Origin: Leuctra nigra
Taxonomy: Eukaryota; Arthropoda; Insecta; Plecoptera; Leuctridae
NCBI GenBank assembly: GCA_934045905.1
Contig: OW203763.1
Coordinates: 21,503,108 to 21,567,107, forward strand
DNA length: 64,000 nucleotides
Direction: 5' to 3'
Positions 19,101 to 43,839 of this stretch are shown in pieces (the first letter of the stretch is position 1; the number at the start of each line of letters is the position of its first letter). Position numbers and translations under genes: made by a program. The notes beneath the pieces are model-generated. The model ran no database searches and had not been told where the DNA came from. It worked only from the letters and a program-made list of their open reading frames with translations.

Positions 19101-22100
19101 TTGTCTGTAACACTAAAGTTTTGATTGTGTCTTTTTTATTTATACGCTAGTGGCAGGAATGAACGGGTGACACCCGAAATCACATAAAGAATTGTATGGG
19201 ATGAACGAGAGAAATATATATGAGAGAAACATTGGAGACAAAGCTCTTAAAAAAGGAAAATTCTTCCCTGTTTTTGGGGGATCTTTTACCTTTATACAAT
19301 TCGTTGTCGGGAAGAACAGAACAAGTAGTGGGTACAGTCTCGTAAGGAAGCTGGGCTCCAGTATGGCGGTAGATATCACTCACAGATGCTGTAGACACGA
19401 AGACTGCCCTATATATGGCCTCTATGTTATTATTAGTCTAGTTGAGCCTTAACTAACTCATCAAACGAAGGTGTGAGCGATTCCATAGGAGAGCCGATGG
19501 CAGCAGATGATGTTTATGTGATGAAAAAATCAAAGTTAACAGTTCAATAATTCAATTTTTCCTTACTGGTAATGAAATATTTAGGAATAATAATGAACAA
19601 TAACTATGAAGATTTCTCCCTTGTTTTAAGACTTCACGTGTGTTTCCTACCTTTTTGTTTTGAGTGTATAAGGGCATGCATAAGGGTAGCCAGTGGTAGG
19701 AGACAGGTCTTGTAAATCACAACAGGACATATGGCTAGAAAGAGAGAGCACGGGAAGGGGATGTGGGAGAGAAGGAAGGGGTGGGGGGGTTTCGGGGGTG
19801 GGGGAGGAAAAGGTGGTCCAGGTCTCGACGATCCAGCATCTCTTTAAAAAGAGAGATTTTAGGAGAAACGACCCATAGGAATTTTTGTTATAGTTCCACG
19901 TGTAAAAAGGGAAGAGAATGAGGATGGCCAAGGCAAAAAACGAGATGGAAATGGAACGTCTTACAAACACCTTTTGAACCTCAACTTTTATTTTGTGGAC
20001 CGAGCTGGAAGATTTGTCTGGATGTTTACCAAATGGCTGGTTGATTTAGTAATGAATGTTGAATCCTCATTCTGAAATAAATCTCCAGAAAATTATTATT
20101 TGCGTTATGGATGCAATCATGGATGCTTTATATGGATGGAATCATGGATGTGTTATGGATATATTTCGAGTTTGGGATGAAGTGCTTTTACGATGAAAAC
20201 ACAAAAATGGACTGTAATTAAGGGGACGCACTAGCGTGAAATTTTCTTTTACGATTCTTAAGCTTATTACAATTTTAGTTTTTCTTTTCTATGATCCACT
20301 TATCTATACAGCAATACCCTCTTTTCGGGAACATAACTTTTTATTCTTGATCCGTTTATGGTCTTGTTTTGTATCCAGAAGCTAGCACCCTTCCCTGCAA
20401 ACTTACACAAGAGAGGAAAAATAGAGAAATGGGAAGGATGGTACCAGGGGGAAAGCTGGCGAAAGTTAAAGGACGACTTGCAGTAGCAAGAGATTCCAGT
20501 ATACAGCCCTCTCGCTCTGGTTAGGTCGTGATAAAACATGTGTTAAAATCTTTCCGTAATCGTTTTCTTTGAAACGCGAATAAAATAGAAGACACTTACG
20601 TCCTGAGCTACATTGTTTTATATTTTAGTTATAAATTGATGTATTTCTACTTTACGTGGAAAAGGATTTCATAAAACTTGAGAAAGCTTTTAGTTTTAGA
20701 TTTTTCCGTCAAACATGAAAGATCGGCTCTTATACCTACTGCTAACATGATTAGGTACAATTAAATAAATGCATTTCTACGGAATCTCTTGATGTTTACC
20801 TGTTCGGAGGAGTTCACGATTGCTCTAGGAAGAAATTTAGGATACATTGCATGTGGAATATTCGTGTTTATATCCAGTTTTGTTGTTTTGTTTCGTAAGT
20901 GTTGTTTCCCAAACGTTCAATTGGGTGCAGTCCGAAGTGACGCAAGCAGACTCGCAAGCAGCATTGCGACGAGTAGATTTTACTTCACTATAAATGCAAA
21001 AACTCAAATAATCATCAACAAATCGATTCCAAATGGAATTTTTACCCGGCATTGAAATTTGAGTTTTTCTCTCCAACTTACAGTTTAGCAAATATTACTT
21101 CGTGAATTATGCTAAACACTATTCAATCTCGCCTCCACGTGTCTCGTAAGTAAATGATTGATTCCCAGAAACCAGCCAGCCAATTAAACTAGGTCTATAA
21201 TGAGTAGCACGAGGATACCTTCATCTACGATACAACCTTATACTTTATTGTACGAGATAAAATAAATAAAACACTACATTTCCCCCTTTTTTCTCTCTAT
21301 ACTTTTCTCTTTTACTCCTTGTGTCTCTCTTCCTCTGTCTCATTTTCCGAATCATTTTATCTTTGTCGCTGGGCAATAACTCTGTTTTTCTATATAGGAT
21401 GTCCCATAGTATTTCTTGTTGGCTCCAGTTTGTCCGACCCCTGTAGTGTATTCTAGGAGCCACTAGGCAACCCGCACCGCACACACCGGAAAGATTGCCG
21501 ATAGGAGAGCCGAGGAAATTTAGAGAGGCGAGTAGATTACAGCTTCAGAACTTCTCTAGTTGGGTCCTCCTACCAAAACCTACCCCCCACCCCCATCACA
21601 ACCTACCAAATGATATAAAAACTCGTAAAGATACTCTAACTAATTTGACCAGTTCCCTGTCTTTTCTATTGTTACAGATTTTACCACTTCCACTCTTGAA
21701 AAAAATGTACGTTGAAAATATCAGCTCCCCTACATAGGAAAGTTTTCGGCTACATTACAGGCTTACGTGAAGTGATCAACTGCAAATGGTTAGCCAATTA
21801 AATTTAACTCCTTACAACAAACACTTCTTAAAAAATTATCACTGTCCGTGAAACTAGCTTTTTTCTTAGATGATTAATAATCAGCTGGTAATTTGCCAGT
21901 ACATATTTGGATGACCAGAACAAATACTATTTACTTTTTTATCAATGGAAGCGAATGAATGAATAGATTGGCGCACATGAGAAAACGTTCTCGCTCTGCA
22001 GATTTTATGGCGATTTAACCTTTCCGTTGTTGGTAGCTTGCAAAACGTTTCTCAACTCTTTCACAACTGTACTAAAGTCTAATTTTGTTAATTAGTTGCA

Positions 22101-22979
22101 GAAGATATCACATTATTATATATGATTACCGGGCGCGATAAATTAGATATCCTTCAGCAGAAGTAGTTATATATATCATATACGTGTTGATTAGCAATGC
22201 CATTTTTCCCAGTTTATTTTTTCCTGAAAATCTAGGTTATTGATGAGGTCAAAGTTTATTGCCCAACGTGTTTATAGACGATTGCCTCTTCCATAATTAC
22301 TCTGATTTTACGTATTTATAAAGGTTATTCCCTTCTATATGATGATTTCAGAGAATTATTTTAATGATGAATTTAATGATAAGACGTCTCATAGAATTCA
22401 TCCAATGGGTGGTCACCTTAGAAGACAGATTCCTGTTCATCTCTCCTTCTTAATCGATATAAACTTTCGTAAAAAAAGAAGACGATAAAAATGCTCCGAT
22501 CAGTGTGAGAGGTTATCATTTAGTGTGGTTGGTTTGACGTCATCACGTTGGTCGTTGAGGCAAATAAATAACACCGTTCGTTTATTTCCTTGGTTCATCA
22601 ACGTGGTTGAGCCAATTGAACAAGGTGGACAATGTAAAAAAAGTAATCGTTTAACTATGGTTGGTTGGACAGCTCGTTCAATTTAACAAGAAGCCCAGTT
22701 GAACAATTTTAGTTTTTTAAATTAAATTTTTAGTAAGTGAAGGTGGGAGAATTTAATAAAAATATCGGTGTGCGGACATGGTCAGTTAAACAATTTGTCA
22801 TTTCCGAGGGGGGGGGGGATTCTTAAGGGAAGTATCGTGACATTTTGTTAGGCAGTATAGTTAATTTCTAAATATCTACACAAATAAAATAATAATGACA
22901 GACACACTTATCACCAGTGAAAATTAAAATTTTCATTCCTAAAAATCAAATTCCAAATATCATGAGATATTTTTTTTTT

Positions 22980-22997
22980 GGGGGGGGGGGGGGGGGG
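22980..22997 (+). repeat. 18-base G tract
   Basis: One of a set of long uninterrupted G runs on the + strand, with others at 18122-18135, 30717-30733, 30949-30968, 59186-59201 and 63981-63997. Confidence 0.9.
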
Positions 22998-25900
22998 AAG
23001 CTGCATGTAACAAGAATCAGAACATAGTGATGTAATTTCCAAGTCTCCAACAATGTGTTGCCATGGTGATTCCTGTGTTGCCATGCCAATATAGCACATT
23101 GTGATGTCATTGTCAATTTTCCTGTTTTAAAATTAGAATAAATCTTTCAAACTTTGTACATTATTTCCTTGAGAACTATTCTTCCCACAACAAAAATAAT
23201 AGCACATCTGTGTTCAGCAACATCTCTACTTTCATAAAATAAATATTATTCTGAAATCTAATCTTCACGAGACTTCCCTAATACTATGGAACTATGAACA
23301 CGGGATATTTTCCCAGAAAATAGGGAGACCATCTACAAATGAAAACTTTTTATCTTGAATGTATCCGATGACGCAAAGAAATAAAATCCAGCACTTTTCT
23401 CATTTGTTTTCTATGTGATTAAGCCATCATAAGTTATATTATGGTTGTTTTCGAACTTTTCTCTATCATACCTGCGCCCATAGTCGCAACGGAAATGTAT
23501 TTAATAAATAACAATCATTTATTTCCTTGTAAAAGTTTCTGATAACTTTGTGTTATTGCCAAAAGAATAAAGAGTCCTCTAACAAAAGACTTTTTTATGT
23601 CACTAGTTTGGTCAGAAGGTTTAATTTGGCAATTCGTATCAGTCTACAGAATAGGACTAACATTTATAACACTATACCTTTCGTCTCATCGAACGAAACT
23701 GATCGAACTTGAAAGCTGCAATGGAAATGAAACGAAATTACAAAGAAAAACACCGTTTTTATTCTAAGGAAATCTTGGAAAACGGAAGGTGTGATACTAG
23801 AAAGTTTCAATTTCTCTAATTGCGCTATTAAACTTTGTACTGTCGCAACGAATTAAACGTTTCACCTCTTCCCATACCTATTAACACAATATTACAAAGA
23901 GAATGAGACATATATACACTCCCAGAACAATATCCTACCCAAAAGCTAAACACTTTGAGAAAATGGTCCAATGGTTTCAATTCCCAAACTCGTGGAATTA
24001 CTTTCCCCCTATATCCAGAGGTTTGCAATGGGATAGTCGCAAAAGCACCCACCTAATACAATCAGTTTACTACGCGAGTTTGTAGATTTTCCGTACGAAC
24101 AGTCTTATGCTATGGGAGCCACCCACAATCATTACAACCTGGTTTAGGATTGTAATACCATGAGCAAAACACCTTACATTTGAAAACATTTCTAATTAAT
24201 TCCAAACTGTTTACTAACATCTATTGTTATCTGTAAGGAGACACCTACTAGGTTTTACCGTTAGAAAAGAAGCCCGTTTAATTTTCTTAAAACAACCCCG
24301 TTTGTCTAAAAAGCTTAATTGAATTTTAATTCTGATTGTTGTAATAGAATTTAAACCTATTATCTAAAATAAACGGAGGTGATTAACTACCTATAGTCTA
24401 GCATGAAATGAAGCGTAATGATTCGAGTCTTCTTTCGGGAGCGCGTGTGCCATACAGAAACCCCAAGCTTTTCTATTGAACCTTTTCACCGTACAAAACG
24501 TTGTACGATGAATTGTCGATAGTGCAGTACTCCTGTGAAAAACTAGTCCTTAATATATTCCTGAACTGAGATTAGCTCGAATGGATGCGGAGGGTGCAAC
24601 AATGGTCGCGTGCTGTCGCCCTTATGTGTCCCCCCCCCACCCAAGCCCACGCACCCCTAAGCTCACCCCATAGGGGTACGCTATGGGGGCCCCTCTGTGA
24701 CCCCCATTCACAGATTCTTGAGCGTCGCTTACTCTGGAGCTTTCGGATGCTGTGTTTATCAATAGTATGGGAAATATTGGGATAGATGAAAATAGTTATT
24801 ACTGAGTTGTTTTTTCTTAATTTTCTTTTAAAAATTAAAAATTTCTTTTTCACTATTTGCATCAAAATAATAGAACAGTGCTAATGAAGCCACGAAAATA
24901 ATTGCATTGGTAGAAAGTTTAGAAAATATTTTCAGAGTGTGGAATCATATTAATTCTTAAAATACCCAATATTGCAAAATATGGCTTGATTTTTTTACGT
25001 TTGTTTCAATATAAGCGATTTTTTAGATTTTAATTTAATGTCAATCAATCTATCGTATAACTTTACATACATTGAATTGCTAAGTCGTTTTGCTTGTTTC
25101 ATTTAACTTTTGTTTCGCTAGACTAAAATTATCGCACTTTTACTAACGGGAAAACCGCTTTTGTGAACTTAAGTCCTCAAGTAATACCTAACGAAGTTCA
25201 TGTGTTGAGATGGGGTGGAAGGGGGAGGGGGGAGGGGCATTTTACTGGTTGTTCGATTTATGTGTGATATTTTTTATTGTCATGAAACTGTATAGCTTGT
25301 GCCATAACAAAAAAGCGCGATAGGTTTTTGGGTTTGCAATTTCATTTTACGATGTGTAATACCGAAACGGGGGCAGCTGTAGTACCAGGTTCTCTCCCAA
25401 ATAATGCTTTATGTATATACACAGCATGCACACCTATTTTGATAGGGTGTAGAAAAATCAAAAGTTGAAGAGTTAAAAAAACAGAGCTGTAGTTGCTGAT
25501 ACTGCAGTCCTGGATTTAAATCCAGAAGAAAGATTTCATGTGTGACCAAGGTCATATGAATAGATTTTACTGGTCCAAATAAGTGAATATCTTTTGATCG
25601 GCAAATTTAAAAAAAAATGTATTGTTAATTTGATTTTTAGAGCCTGGTAAATGTAGGTTATCTTCAAATTTGACTTAATCAACCCTCAAATTTCAATGTA
25701 ATTTAAACATTGTCAATTTATTTATTTAAATTTATTAGTTTATTCATTTTTTATAATGCTTAATTCATATCTGAAAAATCTTGTCTACGATTTGACATCC
25801 CTTAAAGTGAAAAAATATAAAATAATTAATTTTTCTTTCATGATCGAAAAATGTTGTGCTGAAAACAGTTATGAACGACTGGGTTTAGTATATTTAGCAA

Positions 25901-28069
25901 TTGAAACATCCAAAACACCCAGTGCTGTTTCTTCTTTTCACCTACAATCTTGCTATCTTTCACATACAATATCGTTCAAACCATCAGCATTGTATTAAAA
26001 CTAGTGGAAAGACTATATGTATCCGCTTAAGCCGAAGTTAGGCAATTGTTTCGGTAGGCTATTCGTAGTCATTGATGAGAAATAATGTACCATGGCTGAA
26101 AGCGGTTTAAATGTTCTCTTCACTACATGGTCGAAATAGGGGGTAGCTTATATAGGCAATGATAATAGGGGGTGGGGGTAGGTGTGGAGGGTACACCTCA
26201 ATAATAGTAAAGCCAATTACCTAATGGAGTCGTGATTTTTATCAAATGTCCCCCCTCACTGAGGTATTATGTTTACGAATGGTTTTAAACTTTGCAATCA
26301 TTTTGTGTGATCCCTTTTCACTGCTTTTATATAACAACTATAAAATGGCGAACGTAAACATTATATTAGGATCATTATCATTCTCTTATCATTTCGAGGT
26401 CCTTTTAAATAGATATACCAAAATGTTAGTTTATCATATATATTATGATGTATTTCATGCATTGCTTTTAACAGGTGCCACTCACATATTTATGATTATA
26501 GAATTGGGCTGTTTTATTTTTAGTTTTTATACAAAGTAAACTTTTGGACTAAAGTGTGAACTTTTACCCAAGTAATCACAGAAAAATATACAAAAATACT
26601 CCAGCTGAGAGATCAAAATTGCAAATTAGAATAAAAAAAAATATTATATTAATTTATTGTAATCATTTTATGAATGGCAATTGATTATTTCTCAAAATAT
26701 CAAGCTTGAGATTTAAATTGTAACAAGAATTTAGTTTATTTAGTTGACTGTGTTATCACGACAATTCATTGAAGTATATTTGTTCGCATCTAGGTGAGGT
26801 AGGTTATTAATGACCATGTGCAAAGGAAGTGGTCACACCATATATGTTATTGTATTTACTTTCAAGAGCAATTCCGTGGGGACGAACAGGCCACCGCCAA
26901 GTAAAACCACTGCCATGGGCAACCAGCATTTGGAATTACCATCCCGATCAATCGAGTCACATCAGATTCGAACACAAGACCTTTGTCTCAATCGAAAATA
27001 GGTTAATCGCAATTGTGTAATAAAACCCTGCTAGCGATTTATTCTACGTTTCACACATTTCACGAAACATCCGATTAGAGTTTTTTTTCTTCTTCTCTAA
27101 ACTGAGCTGACTTTATAGTCTACAGTACAGTGATGAAGTTGAACGATTGACGTCAATCTAATAAACAACAAAGATGGGAAGGAAGTTCGATGACCTCAAG
27201 TTTTATGTATTTTTTTGTTCTTGTCATTTTAATCGTTTTAGCGTATAGTGTAATGTGAATAGTAGACTAAAAACATACGCGCACACTAAACAATACACAT
27301 GTGTGAGAAGAAAAATTTGTTTGTACCTACAGGTGTCACTGAGCTAATTTAACTGGCTATTAGTCACTGTAATGAGTCAGATCATTCTGTATTTAAACTC
27401 GTACCATTTGACTTTCCTAGCTTGATGATTGTATAATATTTTGAACATGACTTTGGACATGATATCCGTTTTAGGTGTGCCACCTTCACCTATATTAATT
27501 ACGTCATTATTAAATGAGAACAGAGTTTCGTCATTCTTATGCTTTGCCTACGTCTGCTAGAACTTACAATATTCAAGTTCACGATATTGTTCTTCTTACT
27601 CGAGAAGAAAATTATGTATTCTCGAATTGAAATACAAACTTTAAAAGTCAAAATTATTTTGGGCTTTGCAAAAGTCAAAACGTCACTAGCGAGAATAAGA
27701 AGAACTGCAGTATATAGGTGGTGACCGAGGTGGTGACGCATGTAGTTAGTAATGGAGCCTATGTTTTGGGGTTATTTTTATTTTTACGTAATATATTTAG
27801 TACTTTATTAATTATATTATGTAGTATCATATAATAAAATTATTACAAAATTTCCAAGAAAGCATGTAATTAAAGGCAAAATAATGACGCAAATTAAAGC
27901 AGCCTATCTAACCTCAACCCTTCCAAATTTCAAAACCCTTTAAATATTATTTCCTCGTGCCTTTTTTTTTTTTCTTTAACAAACAATAACAAAATAAGGT
28001 ATCGTAATTATTTACCGAAGCATCAGTATAATAAGCATATTTCTGAATTTAGCTTCCAATATACCTAAC

Positions 28070-28458
28070 TGACCATATGACAAACATCGAAAGTGGGTGG
28101 GAGGTGATGTTCTCTTCTTGGGCAGACCAAGTGATTTCATCATCCTAATATCTACGAGGTGCGTTTTCAAAACACAACGTTTCCTATATTCATCTCAGGC
28201 GAAACGATGTCGCAAATCCGTCGTCAAGCATGATGTGAAAAATAAACAAAATATTACCTGGATAATTAAAGATAATAATTGTGAAATATGGCAAAGTTCC
28301 AATGAACTTGCCAAACGTATACAGCAACCGCATCATGTTGTATAGGTGTCTGCCCATGGACCAGATTCAAATCTGTACACTCGAGATGTGTTACTGCATC
28401 TGAACGCAGATGACGATGGAATTATTTTGATACGTTCACGTTGTCCATTAGTATGACA
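28070..28458 (+). pseudogene. Coding-like remnant interrupted by one stop, unrecognised
   Basis: One frame runs open from after TGA (28070-28072) to TAG at 28343-28345 and, in the same frame, on to TGA at 28456-28458. The peptide includes CRKSVVKHDVKNKQNITWII, then after the stop PDSNLYTRDVLLHLNADDDG. The balanced composition looks more protein-like than its surroundings, but I recognise no family and cannot exclude chance. Confidence 0.25.
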
Positions 28459-29528
28459 CCATTGTTGTAATTAATCGAAATCCATTTTTTATTTTGGCAA
28501 TAGTATTATATCACTTTCTAGTTCCATGATAATATTTGAAGTTTATGTTTTTGACACGTTGAACGATCACCATTTCAAGAACATTGTTTTCATATCTTGA
28601 CATGACTTGAGCAAAAGGCACTCAGGATTTTACGAGGCGCGCACCTTAAAAATAGTTTGCCTTTATTTAATCCAGCGTAACATTCTTGGCGAATGGCACA
28701 ATATAAAGTTATTAGTGGCCACGTTCTACAATAAGGTGGACATATTTTTTCAGGAGTACTTACGTACGAAAATTTCATCTGATCCAAATGAAACGGTAAA
28801 TTTCAGCAGACACATTTTTATGGATATAATTTAAACCCTTTTTTTTTAGAAAATTTATCTGAGAAAAGAATAAAATAAATCGCTAGTTCGATTCTCGATT
28901 TGGCTGTTCAATCTCTAACCAAATGAAGATGATTCAGAACGAATGTTTCTTTCCTACCTATACCTTAGTCTTATACTCCCGATATGGGTCCTATTGATCA
29001 TCTCACTCCATTTGAATACCCTATAACTTTGGAATATATATAGAGAAAGGGGGGTCGAGAAATCCCCCTTCCCCTTCCCGTATTATAGTGCAGCTAAAGA
29101 ACACTTTGATTTTTATAGCTACCATTATGTGTGCTGGCTTTAAAAATGCCATTTTTCCAAAAAGGGATCATTCTAAACTTCTATCCTAGTATCCAGGTGT
29201 GGTAGAGCGGATAAGGCATCAGAGACCCCCCTTCCCCTCCCTCTGCCCCTTGCCCCTTATATGCGCCCTTATGATAGACCCACATAGAGATCCGATAAAC
29301 AATATCAATAAATCGTATACAATTTTGTTGGGTGACTTTTTACCCCTTTCCTAAATCGAAAATGCTCGCTTCTTTTGCGGATCTTTTCTTCCAGCAAGCG
29401 ATGCTCGTGAAATCATATGGCTAAATAGCTCCATGTCTGATAAATAGCCCACTTCTACATGCTGGATGATTAGTTTTGGTTTTTAAATTAATATGAACTA
29501 GGAAATGTATAAATGGGCGCTGCTGTCT

Positions 29529-30044
29529 CTTTAAACCAGGGTTGGGGAACTAAATTTGCTAACGGGCCAAATGTTAGTTTGAAAAATTCTCGCGGGCCCT
29601 GTTGCGTAGTTGAGAGACACAAAGATGTCATGCAGCCAATAATTTAAAATGTATGATTTATGGACACACTGAAAGAAATAATTTATGTTGCACACAATAT
29701 GCTGCAAACAGAACTGCATAAAAAATTTAATATTTAACTAAATTGCACATAAACTATAGAAAAGAAGAGAAAAAAGTTTGGGGGCGTAGTCCCCGAGAAT
29801 ATTTATATGGGGTTGGTTTTTAAACAAAATAGCCTCAAATAGCAAAATTAAATTATAATTGCCAAATAATGCAATTTAGTAACGATTCAGTGTAGTTATG
29901 CATATCTAAAATATTTTTTAATGTACCTATTTCAGGCCTCATCTTAGGGCACACGTGTTTAATGTGGAGGGCCGCATAAAATTAGCTCGCCAGCAGCTAA
30001 TTTTATGGGCCGCGGGCCGCGCTTTCCACACCCCTGCTTTAGCA
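29529..30044. mobile_element. hAT-like non-autonomous element
   Basis: The element is 29537-30036 (500 bp), from CAGGGTTGGGGAAC to the inverse-like TTCCACACCCCTG. Flanks CTTTAAAC and CTTTAGCA are an imperfect 8-bp duplication. Inside the right end a CAGCAGCTAATTTTATGGGC segment forms a dyad with TAAAATTAGCTCGCCAG just before it. No long frame. Confidence 0.7.
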
Positions 30045-40299
<10,255 letters not shown>

Positions 40300-40380
40300 A
40301 TGATGTGAATATATTCGACCTAAGCAGGCTTGCCGGTCGAGAGCTCTACCAACTGAGCTTCTCGGTCTGACTGGGTAAGG
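40300..40380 (-). repeat. tRNA-derived SINE head
   Basis: Minus strand AAGCTCAGTTGGTAGAGC (40360-40343) is a near-perfect tRNA D-arm/A-box sequence. A decayed B-box-like AGGTCGAATAT follows about 30 bases later. The tRNA cannot fold fully and lacks a proper acceptor stem, so this is a SINE relic and not a tRNA gene. The body probably extends toward lower coordinates. Confidence 0.6.
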
Positions 40381-41710
40381 GTTTGATATCTCCAGATAGA
40401 ATGGAATGAATGTAGTAGTGAATGCACCACGCACTATCAGACCACCGGTGATATCATAGTCGCATTGCACTTTGCCTTCCATAAAATAAAGTTTCACCAA
40501 CGTTTGGAATTTTTTGTATAGCACTAATAACGAATATGTAGGCCACAAATGTAATAAAGCAAAGAATTAGCGATGCGTAATTTTATCTTATTTATGTCAT
40601 GTCGTTTTTTCAGGTCATATTTTCATAAAGTTTCATGAAATTGTAATTGGTTCGGTATTGCAAGGACGATTGCAATTTGCAAGCAACGTGCAACCAACTC
40701 ATTGCAGACGTGTTGATAAGACAGACGTGTTTTCTTGCGCCTAGCATCAAAGTTTATCTGTTTCCTGTCTTTTTAACAGATATAAAAATTCCAGATGCTC
40801 TCGTAATCAAGAAACATTGATCTGACTGGAAATGCAATAAAATATTAAACGATTTGTAGTCTCATCATTTTATTGAATCGTAAATACTCACTCTATGGGC
40901 CCCTGATTTTTGTAACCGATTTGAATTTAGTTTCGCGCAAAATCATGTTACTGCAACCCGTAAGATGATGTCGTATGAAGTAAATAAACAAATTAAACAG
41001 AATAATAGCCCAGGTAACGTTGTTTGACAATTGGACCCCTGATTTCTGAATCACCTGTTACTAACGTTTAACTATTTTTCATGAAACGACTGTATAGGTA
41101 TTATCATTATACAGTAACGAATTCGACTCAAATGTAAGAACCTAGCACATTATTAAAATTAATTAATGGGCGCTCTTTAGAAGTGACAGACATGAGATAG
41201 AGCCGAACGTAACAACAGAATCTAGAATCTAGAACAAGTGACTGCCTTTGAGTCGTAGCTGCATTTCCTGGTAGTCATAAATATATGACTTTTAGCGATT
41301 AGAGCATAATTATCTTCATTATCATTTTCATATTAATTCATTATCTTGACCAATCCCTTGAACAACATCACTCCTACCCCGTACGTTTTTTAAAAATGAA
41401 AATGGAATGTTTTTTTAATTTTTTCCCTTGATTACATTTAAAAAGTGTGTCTTTGTAATTCATTTTGTTTTAGTGCAGGTGGTTTTTGTCGTCCCCACCT
41501 TTTTATGATCGCCCACGAACCCTAATATCCTTCCGACCCTTTAGTTTCAACGTAATTGGATCCCTGGACGATCATGTAGGCGGAACCTGCAACTATCTCT
41601 TCCTGGCTCACCGATTAGCTATCTATACAATTGCGACACACTGTGTCACTTTTCTATTCGTTTCCTCATTTTTTCATATCCACTTTTGAAGAGCTGTGAA
41701 AAGGCTTACG
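40381..41710 (+). other. Putative intron sequence; no gene seen
   Basis: AT-rich sequence without coding or repeat structure that I can support. Confidence 0.35.
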
Positions 41711-41712
41711 TA

Positions 41713-41921
41713 CACTCGACAATTCATAAAACGGTATTTGAAAGAAATTGTTTGACTGAAAAAAATGTGAAGGCATCATCTGATGAAGTCTATACTTACT
41801 CGTCATCTACCTCTAGTAGGTGAGATCTGATTTCATTGATAATAACAAGGATTGATCGTCAATGAACCTGACCAGCAGCCAATCTGTTTCGTTCAAATAC
41901 CGTTTTATGAATTGTCGAGTG
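41713..41921 (+). mobile_element. Tc1/mariner-type MITE, family B, complete copy
   Basis: The terminal inverted repeats are about 33 bp. They start CACTCGACAATTCATAAAAC at 41713 and mirror to the end at 41921, and continue through CGGTATTTGAA. TA flanks both sides (41711-41712, 41922-41923). The core (TCTAGTAGGTGAG, CATTGATAATAACAAG, CCTGACCAG) is related to the core of family A although the termini differ. Confidence 0.85.
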
Positions 41922-41929
41922 TACATACG

Positions 41930-43800
41930 TCCCTGTTTCGAAAGATCAGTGTTGCTATTCAAATACTGATGGAACAGGTACAACACTTTTTATAAACTAC
42001 CCCAAGTGCAGTTACCTATATAGACAAGTTGTCAAAAATTTATCTGGTGAAATGTACTCACCTGCACATATATTTTGTTGGTAGCTTATAAAATGTAAAA
42101 CATAGATGAAATGTTATCAATATACTATTGCCCTCAACCTTGTACTGTAGCAACTTATTTAAAGTTTAAAAAATAGTCGAAAATATCAACATTTTCTTTC
42201 AATAAACGTTTGTATGTGTAGAGCAGATTTTATTTTACTCCCAGCAACTTGGCTGAGATTGTATCACTTTTTTTGTTTTTACTTTCTTTTCAATCTTGAG
42301 AGTTTGTGGAAAGTTCACACTTCAGGATACCAAATCATTATCAAGTTTTAGCGCAACGCCTCCTCGACTAGTATCATTCCATCATCGCCTTAAAAATCTG
42401 CCAACTTACATTCTACTATATTTCATGTCCTTTATTTTCAGACAGCACTTTCACTATCTTTACTTCGCTCGGACTCTTCTTCATTTTTTTCTTCTTATTC
42501 CCTCCTCTTCTTATAGTCCCAGATTTCTTTCACGAGAAAATGTGAACGGTAAATTTTGATACCCCAAGTCAGAAGAAAAGTGCTCTATAAAACAATTTCT
42601 CTGTGGTTTTATCGTATCTTTGTCGTTTCCAAGTCAAGTCATTCGTCATTTTCATCTTGACTAAAGTTCAGTTACGTATCTTGCACAGGAGTAGGTAAGA
42701 ACAAGGTGGTACGATAACTGGACACCAGAGTGCAGTAGTGTACAATATTACATTCCAATTAAATTCAAATTGAAACAATGGAGTATTTTAAAACGAACGT
42801 TGGGACTTTACGGCGTTGTATGTAGATTCTGAGTCCACTCGAAAAACACGAATATCGTCTATAAATTGAGATTCTTTTATTTGACCAAAGATTACAAAAC
42901 AAAAAGATGAAAAGAACATGGAAAACTGGATAAACCATGAACCACCATCTTTGTTTTTGAACAATTTGCAGTACGAAGCAAACGTGCGTATTGTTTTTAA
43001 ATCGATCGTTATTTCAATATTCATTATATATTTAAATTATTTTAAGTAGTATATACCTACACCGTGCCACTGAAATAATATAACATTAGAGTTGAACAGG
43101 TGAACTGCGTAATACACAATTAATAGTTCTAAAGTGAATACATTCAAGTACTTTTATATTCACAATTTGTAACAAGGAGGAGTTGATTTTTTTTTTCTCT
43201 CTGGAGGTAGAATGCTGTTAATTGCTGTACAAGAGTAATGGAAATTTGCATTTTTCTTCCGTTAGAGAGGGTGGGTGTTGAGGGTGGGGGGATGAAAGTA
43301 GGGGGTGAGGAGAGAGTAGACTAGACTTTAACTAAGCAAGCCGTATCTCACTGCCTTGTAATCTAATCCTAGATCAATTACCACGGTTCTTGTCTTCATT
43401 ATGTGTAGATGCAAGGCGGCGGTGGTGAAAGAAGAGAAAAGGGGAGAAATTCGAATCGATCAATAAAATCGTCGAATATTTGTTGATTATTCGCAGGAAT
43501 GCCGTTGAGATGTGCTCTTATTTTCGGATGCATGTGACAGAGTGGTAATATCTGTAATATCATTTAATTACACCCATGGCTCCAAATATCCGATAATTAT
43601 AATAAACTCCTTTTATTCCATAAAACTAACAGAGTCAATTTTACTTCTCTGTGCAAGAAGACCCCAAATACCTTTAATACTCAATACTCATGCATCACGA
43701 CACATACAATAATATTTCTTAAATTTATTAATGGTGGCTTTTAAAGTGCAAAATGCAATAAACAACTTACGTTTGGGATTGCATCAGGACGATAACGATA
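41930..43800 (+). other. Putative intron sequence; no gene seen
   Basis: A G-rich patch at 43265-43315 and otherwise AT-rich DNA. No exon could be supported. Confidence 0.35.
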
Positions 43801-43839
43801 TAGTTTTTCAGGCTCAGGTCGGAATCAGGATAGAATTAG

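Larger units (their letters stand above)
16040..29528 (+). other. Probable first intron of the zfh1/ZEB-like gene, left part; no exon seen
   Basis: AT-rich sequence with no zinc-finger (C2H2) or other domain readable in any frame. It contains a hairpin at 16109-16140, facing C and G tracts near 18070 and 18122, an 18-G tract at 22980-22997, and an isolated coding-like remnant at 28070-28458. The intron status is inferred from the donor at 16040 and the absence of any later exon. Confidence 0.45.

Noticed and set aside
26930..27020. Antisense B-box-like GTGTTCGAATCTGATG as a SINE
   Set aside because: No matching A box or element borders could be found.
29197..29225. A-box-like TGGTAGAGCGGATAAGGC
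   Set aside because: No B box downstream; a C-rich tract follows.
40300..40380. tRNA gene
   Set aside because: Only the D-arm region is tRNA-like; the T arm and acceptor stem do not form, so a SINE relic was called.
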